Positions 58,147 through 62,370 of a stretch of 62,370 bases of DNA are shown in pieces. The notes below the pieces were generated by a model that had not been told where the DNA came from, searched no databases, and worked only from the letters and a program-made list of their open reading frames with translations. Numbering within the stretch: the stretch's first letter is position 1; each line of letters opens with the position of its first letter. The DNA lies in assembly GCA_043748015.1 (NCBI GenBank), contig JAYTOA010000141.1, positions 1 to 62,370 on the forward strand, written 5' to 3'. The translations under genes and the position numbers were made by a program. Source of the DNA: JAIBBG01 sp043748015. Its GTDB lineage: Bacteria > Bacteroidota > Bacteroidia > Flavobacteriales_D > Sanyastnellaceae.

Positions 58147-58367
58147 TTATTATAACTGATTTTCCTTCTTAGCATCTGATGATAATCGCTTCAATTAGGA
58201 AACAATAATCTCGTGTCTGTAAAACCATGTAGGACGTAGATTGCTTGTTTTGACTGCGTTAGAGTTGTTTTTGGATCGTGATTGCTGTGGAATTTTTGTG
58301 TCGTGTGAGCATTTTTTCCGTAGCGCATTCCTGTTACATTTGTGACTTCAAAATTCTAATTATCATC
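58147..58367. other. Intergenic region before the metalloprotease gene
   Basis: This 221-nt stretch has no terminator I can defend. It contains the promoter-like TACATTTG at 58335-58342 (see separate entry). No open frame is supported. Confidence 0.4.
58313..58342 (+). promoter_or_regulatory. Putative promoter TTT-N19-TACATTTG for the metalloprotease
   Basis: TACATTTG at 58335-58342 matches the -7 box; TTT (one mismatch) lies at 58313-58315, 19 nt upstream. Transcription would begin about 20 nt before the ATG at 58368. Confidence 0.4.
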
Positions 58368-61133
58368 ATGAGAAAAATTCTATTTGCATTGATCATCGCA
58401 TTCGGTTTTGTACAAATCGCTAGTGCTCAGAACGAGCGTTGTGGTACAGATATCATGTATAAAAGAGCGAAGGCTAGGAATCCATTTCTGGTACAAGCAG
58501 GACTGGATTATGAAGCACTTGTTCAGCAAGGATTGCTGGAGCTCTCACAAAACAGAGAAGGAGATATTGAAGCTGTGCTTGTTATTCCTGTTGTATTTCA
58601 CATTATACATCAAAATGGTCCTGAAAATGTTTCTGACGCCCAGATATTTAATGCGATGATGATTTTAAACAGAGACTTTGCAAAAATGAATGCCGACACC
58701 ATTCAGGTTGTGGAGCATTTCAACACAATCATTGCGAATTGTAAAATAGAATTCAGGCTTGCAACCAAAGATTTTCTGGGCAATTGTACCAATGGCATTG
58801 AGCGTATCTCATCTATCGAAACATATATTGGCGATAATGGTTCCAAGTTGAGTCAATGGCCACGTGAACGATACCTTAATGTATGGACTGTTGCCAATAT
58901 GGAGAATGGTGTGGCGGGTTTTAGTCAGTTACCGGGTAATGTAATTGACGCAGAAGGTGCACGTGCGGATGGCGTAATCCTCCGACACAATTACCTCGGC
59001 GCAATCGGAACTGCCGCTGGAGGCGATGGCAGAACCCTTACACATGAAGTTGGCCATTATCTGAACCTTTCACATACGTGGGGTGGCACAAACGATCCTG
59101 AGGTTGCTTGTGATGACGACGGCGTTGCTGATACTCCGACTACTGCAGGTCACAACACCTGTGCTACTCTTTATGATTTCGAATGTACCAGAGCCGGCAT
59201 GAACAGCAGCACACAATTACCGAACATTACCCCGATATACAATTTTGCAGGTGTTTCAACAACATCTGGCACCACCGATCCGACTACTGCTCCTATAGGT
59301 ATGCTTCCTCAGGATTCTGTTAACAGAATTATTTTCGGAGGATTCTCTGCTAGCGGAGTTTCAACGAATTCAATGGCAGCCGGAAAATTTGCCTATTCAA
59401 ATTGGTCAACTGGAGCGCCGGATGGTGCTACTACAATGGCTGAAATGACAGGTGCGATTTCCACTGCTGATTACTACCAATTTACTATTACTCCGATACA
59501 GGGGACGCTCATGACGCTTCAGAATCTTGGTTTTGATGTAAGCAGAAATGGAACGGGAATTCGAAACTATGCGGTAAGATCAAGTCTTAATAATTTCGCA
59601 ACTAGCGTTGGTGTTTCAAATGTCGCCAGCAATCTGCAATTGACAGCGTTTCCCACAGGTGCAAGTGCGAACACGTACTTTATTAATGAGGACGTAACAG
59701 GTGAGCAACTAGGAAGCAAATTCAATTTACCTGCTACGTATTCAAATCTTTCCGGCCCTGTAACTTTCAGAATTTATGGATGGAATGCAGAAGATGCGGA
59801 CGGAACTTTTGAAATAGATAATGTAGCTCTCACAGGAATTTTTGGGTTGAACGAAAATATCCAGAATTATATGGAGTATTCATTTTGTTCTTTTATGTTC
59901 ACTATCGGACAGAAGGATAGAATGAGAACCACATTGTCATTAGGTATTTCCGGCAGAAGTAATTTATATTCTGAGCAAAACAGATTCCTTACAGGTACGG
60001 ATGACAATCCATTGACTTGCGCGCCTGTTGCAGATTTTTACCCTGCAAATCGTTTTGTCTGCATTGGTGATCAGACAACAATGCGCGACAATTCAACTAA
60101 CGGAACTGTTACATCATGGCTATGGACTTTTCAGGATGGAAATCCTGCTACTAGCACGCAACAGAATCCTACAGTGTCATTCACTTCTCATGGCAGAAAG
60201 ACTATAACACTTACTGTTGGTAACGCCCAAGGCACCGACACAAAGACAATTGAGCAGTCAGTGATAGTTGCTCCGAACTTTACAGAGTTTCCGGGTGGTT
60301 GGTTGCAGGAGGGTTTCGATTCATATGATGAGTTTTACAATCAATGGCATCCAGGAAATTTCGACAATAACATGTCGTCATTCCAGCAAATCAATTATGC
60401 AGGTTTCAGCAACAATACAAGCGCAAAATTGAATGCATATGATATGGACGTTACCAATATCGATGAGGGTGGAAATGATATTGATGACCTTGTTTCACCG
60501 GTAATGGATTTGTCAAATATTGGTGGTGACGCAGCTGTGAATTTTAAATGGGCATTTGCTACGCAGAGTATCGATCTTGCTAGCATTACTGATAAACTGG
60601 AGGTGTATATTTCCAATAACTGCGGCAAGACTTGGTCAGGTACTCCACGTTTCTCAAAATTAGGATTGGATCTTGTAACGGCACAAAGTGTAAGTGTTGC
60701 ATTTGTTCCGCAATTACAATCTGAGTGGAATGAAGGAAGTTTTCTTATTCCTGCTTCTTATCGCACAAGTGGTTTTAGAATGATGTTCATTTTCTCTGCA
60801 AGTGAATTGCCAAACAATTTATACCTGGATAACATCAACGTAACAGGTTCGGTATCTGTAGAGAATCTTGATGCTGATTTTTATGGTGCTGAATTGTATC
60901 CGAATCCTGCTGAAGGATCTACGACGTTGACCTATGAAAACCGTTCCGCAAATAACATGGAAATCACTTTGACTGATATGAGTGGAAGGGTGGTAAATCG
61001 CTGGATGCCGAACAATCAATCCGGTGGTTTGAAAACAATGCAGATTGCTACTGAAGATTTGGCCAAAGGTCTATACATGGTGAATTTGAGATCAGCCGCT
61101 AACTCAACTACCTTGAAGTTGGTTGTGAGATAA
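58368..61133 (+). CDS. M43 (pappalysin/cytophagalysin) metalloprotease with nested domain, PKD domain and T9SS type A end
   Basis: A 921-residue secreted zinc protease. Signal peptide (RKILFALIIAFGFVQIASAQ), a propeptide-like region, then the metzincin catalytic domain: zinc motif THEVGHYLNLSHTWGG with His226, Glu227, His230 and His236, a Cys-rich loop (CDDDGVADTPTTAGHNTC) and the Met-turn NYMEYSFCSFMFTIGQKDRM with Met502. The spacing of His236 to Met502 is about 266 residues, far more than usual. Residues about 275-495 hold a beta-sandwich-like module inserted in the protease fold. After it come a PKD domain (CIGDQTTMRDNS ... WTFQDGNPATS), a jelly-roll domain and a type A sorting domain (AELYPNPAEGSTTLTYE ... 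KGLYMVNLRSAANSTTLKLVVR). ATG 58368 begins the signal. Confidence 0.9.
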   Translation: MRKILFALIIAFGFVQIASAQNERCGTDIMYKRAKARNPFLVQAGLDYEALVQQGLLELSQNREGDIEAVLVIPVVFHIIHQNGPENVSDAQIFNAMMILNRDFAKMNADTIQVVEHFNTIIANCKIEFRLATKDFLGNCTNGIERISSIETYIGDNGSKLSQWPRERYLNVWTVANMENGVAGFSQLPGNVIDAEGARADGVILRHNYLGAIGTAAGGDGRTLTHEVGHYLNLSHTWGGTNDPEVACDDDGVADTPTTAGHNTCATLYDFECTRAGMNSSTQLPNITPIYNFAGVSTTSGTTDPTTAPIGMLPQDSVNRIIFGGFSASGVSTNSMAAGKFAYSNWSTGAPDGATTMAEMTGAISTADYYQFTITPIQGTLMTLQNLGFDVSRNGTGIRNYAVRSSLNNFATSVGVSNVASNLQLTAFPTGASANTYFINEDVTGEQLGSKFNLPATYSNLSGPVTFRIYGWNAEDADGTFEIDNVALTGIFGLNENIQNYMEYSFCSFMFTIGQKDRMRTTLSLGISGRSNLYSEQNRFLTGTDDNPLTCAPVADFYPANRFVCIGDQTTMRDNSTNGTVTSWLWTFQDGNPATSTQQNPTVSFTSHGRKTITLTVGNAQGTDTKTIEQSVIVAPNFTEFPGGWLQEGFDSYDEFYNQWHPGNFDNNMSSFQQINYAGFSNNTSAKLNAYDMDVTNIDEGGNDIDDLVSPVMDLSNIGGDAAVNFKWAFATQSIDLASITDKLEVYISNNCGKTWSGTPRFSKLGLDLVTAQSVSVAFVPQLQSEWNEGSFLIPASYRTSGFRMMFIFSASELPNNLYLDNINVTGSVSVENLDADFYGAELYPNPAEGSTTLTYENRSANNMEITLTDMSGRVVNRWMPNNQSGGLKTMQIATEDLAKGLYMVNLRSAANSTTLKLVVR

Positions 61134-61152
61134 TATTGAAATTGTATAATGG

Positions 61153-61179
61153 AAAAAGCCACCGCAAGGTGGCTTTTTT
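61153..61179. terminator. Bidirectional intrinsic terminator between metalloprotease and tpx
   Basis: A perfect 11-bp stem AAAAAGCCACC / GGTGGCTTTTT with a GCAA (GNRA) loop lies 20 nt after the metalloprotease stop and 7 nt beyond the tpx stop. A- and T-runs flank both sides, so it can serve both converging genes. Confidence 0.92.
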
Positions 61180-61185
61180 GTTACG

Positions 61186-61701
61186 TTAATTTTTCTCCTC
61201 GATCAATGCATGCATGACTGCATTGTAGTCAGGTTCGTGGCTGAGATCATAGACAAGTTCTACATGAATCACCTTGGTGTTTTCGTCGAGAACGATTACG
61301 GCGCGAGCCATAAGTCCAATGAGTATAGAACCTGAGACAATGTCGACATGATAGGTGCTGCTGAAATGATTGTTTTTGTACTCTGAAAGACTGATCACAT
61401 TTGTAATCCCTTCGGCGGCACAAAATCGGCGTTGAGCATATGGAAGGTCTTTTGAGACGTTCACTACAAGAGTATTCGTCAATCCGGAAGCGAGCTGATT
61501 GAATCGTCTTACACTCATTGCGCAAGTGCTGGTGTCTATGCTTGGAAAAATATTAAGCACTATACGCTTCCCTGTGAGATCTCCAAGTGATACATCTTTT
61601 AGGTCGAGGCCAGTCAATGTGAAAGCCGGAGCAACACTGCCAACTTTCGGCAGTTCTCCTGAAGTTTGTGCTTTGTTTCCTTTGTGTATGAATTCTGCCA
61701 T
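61186..61701 (-). CDS. tpx: Thiol peroxidase (Tpx, atypical 2-Cys peroxiredoxin)
   Basis: A 171-residue cytoplasmic peroxiredoxin that reduces H2O2 and organic peroxides. The peroxidatic Cys lies in FPSIDTSTCAMSVRRFN and the resolving Cys in YAQRRFCAAEG, the spacing typical of Tpx. The N-terminus EFIHKGNKAQTSGELPKVG and the VLNIFPS segment also fit. ATG at 61701 is 1 nt after the valS stop, so tpx is the downstream gene of a valS-tpx operon. Electrons would come from thioredoxin or, in this organism, possibly a bacillithiol-linked system. Confidence 0.95.
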   Translation of the reverse strand: MAEFIHKGNKAQTSGELPKVGSVAPAFTLTGLDLKDVSLGDLTGKRIVLNIFPSIDTSTCAMSVRRFNQLASGLTNTLVVNVSKDLPYAQRRFCAAEGITNVISLSEYKNNHFSSTYHVDIVSGSILIGLMARAVIVLDENTKVIHVELVYDLSHEPDYNAVMHALIEEKN

Positions 61702-61702
61702 A

Positions 61703-62370
61703 CTAGTTCATGGATGAGAGCTTCTCTTCCAGCAGTTTTATTTTAGATTGAGCGTCAGATAGTTTCTTCCTTTCTCCTTCAAGAACCGCCGCAGGAGCAT
61801 TGCTCACGAATCGCTCGTTGCTGAGTTTTACCTGCACAGATTTCAAAAATCCTTGTGCATAATCAAGTTCTTCTTTCAACTTTAACTTCTCTGCTTCGAT
61901 GTCAACGTTGGCTGTGAAGGGAATGAAGTATTCGTTGTGATTCACCACGAATGAAAAGCAATTCGCAGGCTTTTCTTTCGTGATCTCAATCGATGAGACA
62001 TTGCACAGGTGAGTAATTGATGAATCGAAAATGGATGCTTGTGATCTAGTGGTCATCAAGGCAAGTTTCTCCTTGTTCGCAATGTTATTGTCTTTGCGAA
62101 CATTTCTCACGCCGATTACAATCTCTTCAAAATTCTTGAATTGATTTTGCAATTCGGTATTCGAATTTTCTACTGTAGGCCAAGATGCAACGCAAATAGA
62201 TCCTTTTCCCGCTTCTCGTTCACTTAGGAAATGCCAAATTTCTTCAGTGAGAAAAGGCATAAATGGATGCAAGACCCTCAATATTTTTTCGAAGATTAAT
62301 ACAGTGTCATCGTATGTTTTTTTGTCGATGCCTTCACCGTAAGTTGGCTTCACCATCTCGAGGTACCACG
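61703..62370 (-). CDS. valS: Valyl-tRNA synthetase, C-terminal part (cut by window edge)
   Basis: The C-terminal ~221 residues of ValRS run in from the right edge. The visible sequence begins WYLEMVKPTYGEG at the anticodon-binding domain, continues with LRVLHPFMPFLTEEIWHFL (hallmark of the class Ia anticodon-binding helical domain), and ends with the tRNA-contacting coiled-coil arm (AEKLKLKEELDYAQGFLKSVQVKLSNERFVSNAPAAVLEGERKKLSDAQSKIKLLEEKL). The frame is open past 62356, so the ATG there is not a start. The catalytic domain lies outside the window. Confidence 0.95.
   Translation of the reverse strand, partial: WYLEMVKPTYGEGIDKKTYDDTVLIFEKILRVLHPFMPFLTEEIWHFLSEREAGKGSICVASWPTVENSNTELQNQFKNFEEIVIGVRNVRKDNNIANKEKLALMTTRSQASIFDSSITHLCNVSSIEITKEKPANCFSFVVNHNEYFIPFTANVDIEAEKLKLKEELDYAQGFLKSVQVKLSNERFVSNAPAAVLEGERKKLSDAQSKIKLLEEKLSSMN

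Noticed and set aside
1..62370. CRISPR array, tRNA/rRNA genes, insertion sequences, phage genes or integration sites
   Set aside because: I looked for direct-repeat arrays, cloverleaf-like segments, transposase/integrase motifs and flanking duplications and saw none I could defend.

Overview
The window is a typical chromosomal stretch of a Bacteroidota bacterium, probably in or near Flavobacteriales or a related order of Bacteroidia. The support is: type IX secretion (T9SS) C-terminal sorting domains of type A (VYPNP or LYPNP, ending in KLVVR or RIVIR) and type B (TFTPDGDGNND); three TonB-dependent receptors with Bacteroidota-style N-terminal extensions; the bacillithiol enzyme BshC; DUF5916, GSCFA and DUF1573 proteins; and promoters of the TTG-N19-TAnnTTTG kind with few clear Shine-Dalgarno sites. 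The DNA is AT-leaning throughout. I saw no phage, insertion sequence, CRISPR array, tRNA or rRNA.

Layout. 1-5169: a peptide-type ABC substrate-binding lipoprotein, a MORN-like secreted protein, an EEP-fold nuclease/phosphatase lipoprotein, a dodecin carrying a histone-H1-like tail, and a DUF2279 protein. 5291-9583: two hybrid histidine kinases in tandem. 9620-11504 (minus): a CoA-binding protein, a GNAT acetyltransferase and MltG in an overlapping operon. 11582-17372 (plus): a compact exopolysaccharide operon with a Wza-like exporter, a Wzc-like tyrosine kinase, RfbC, a WecA/MraY-like sugar-phosphate transferase and a lytic transglycosylase. It starts from a recognisable promoter and most of its junctions overlap. 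17376-28811: CoA transferase, photolyase, a choice-of-anchor B protein with calcium-binding tail modules, an ABC exporter, a TonB receptor and a DUF5916 protein. 28995-32466: an ECF sigma factor, a probable anti-sigma factor, a barrel-like protein and a type-B T9SS cargo protein. 32497-41915: housekeeping genes (bshC, ruvX, dapD, heptosyltransferase, GSCFA, psuG, 2-oxoacid dehydrogenase E1). 42003-61133: surface biology (TonB receptors, a T9SS esterase-like protein, two DUF1573 paralogues, a large T9SS adhesin-like protein, a T9SS metalloprotease) around a ppk1-ppx polyphosphate operon. 61186-62370: tpx and the 3' end of valS.

The points most worth a second look are: the dodecin with a Lys/Ala/Pro-rich H1-like tail (3835-4212); the M43 metalloprotease with about 190 extra residues between its zinc site and Met-turn (58368-61133); a secreted esterase-like protein whose nucleophile position reads Gly (44934-46988); TTGA start-stop overlaps and an apparent CTG start; a probable leaderless promoter at 54930-54966; and an in-frame Tyr-Gly hexanucleotide repeat in the Wzc tail. 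No single large new system is evident. The novelty is in individual protein architectures and in the translation and transcription signals. All family calls come from reading motifs by eye, without database searches.
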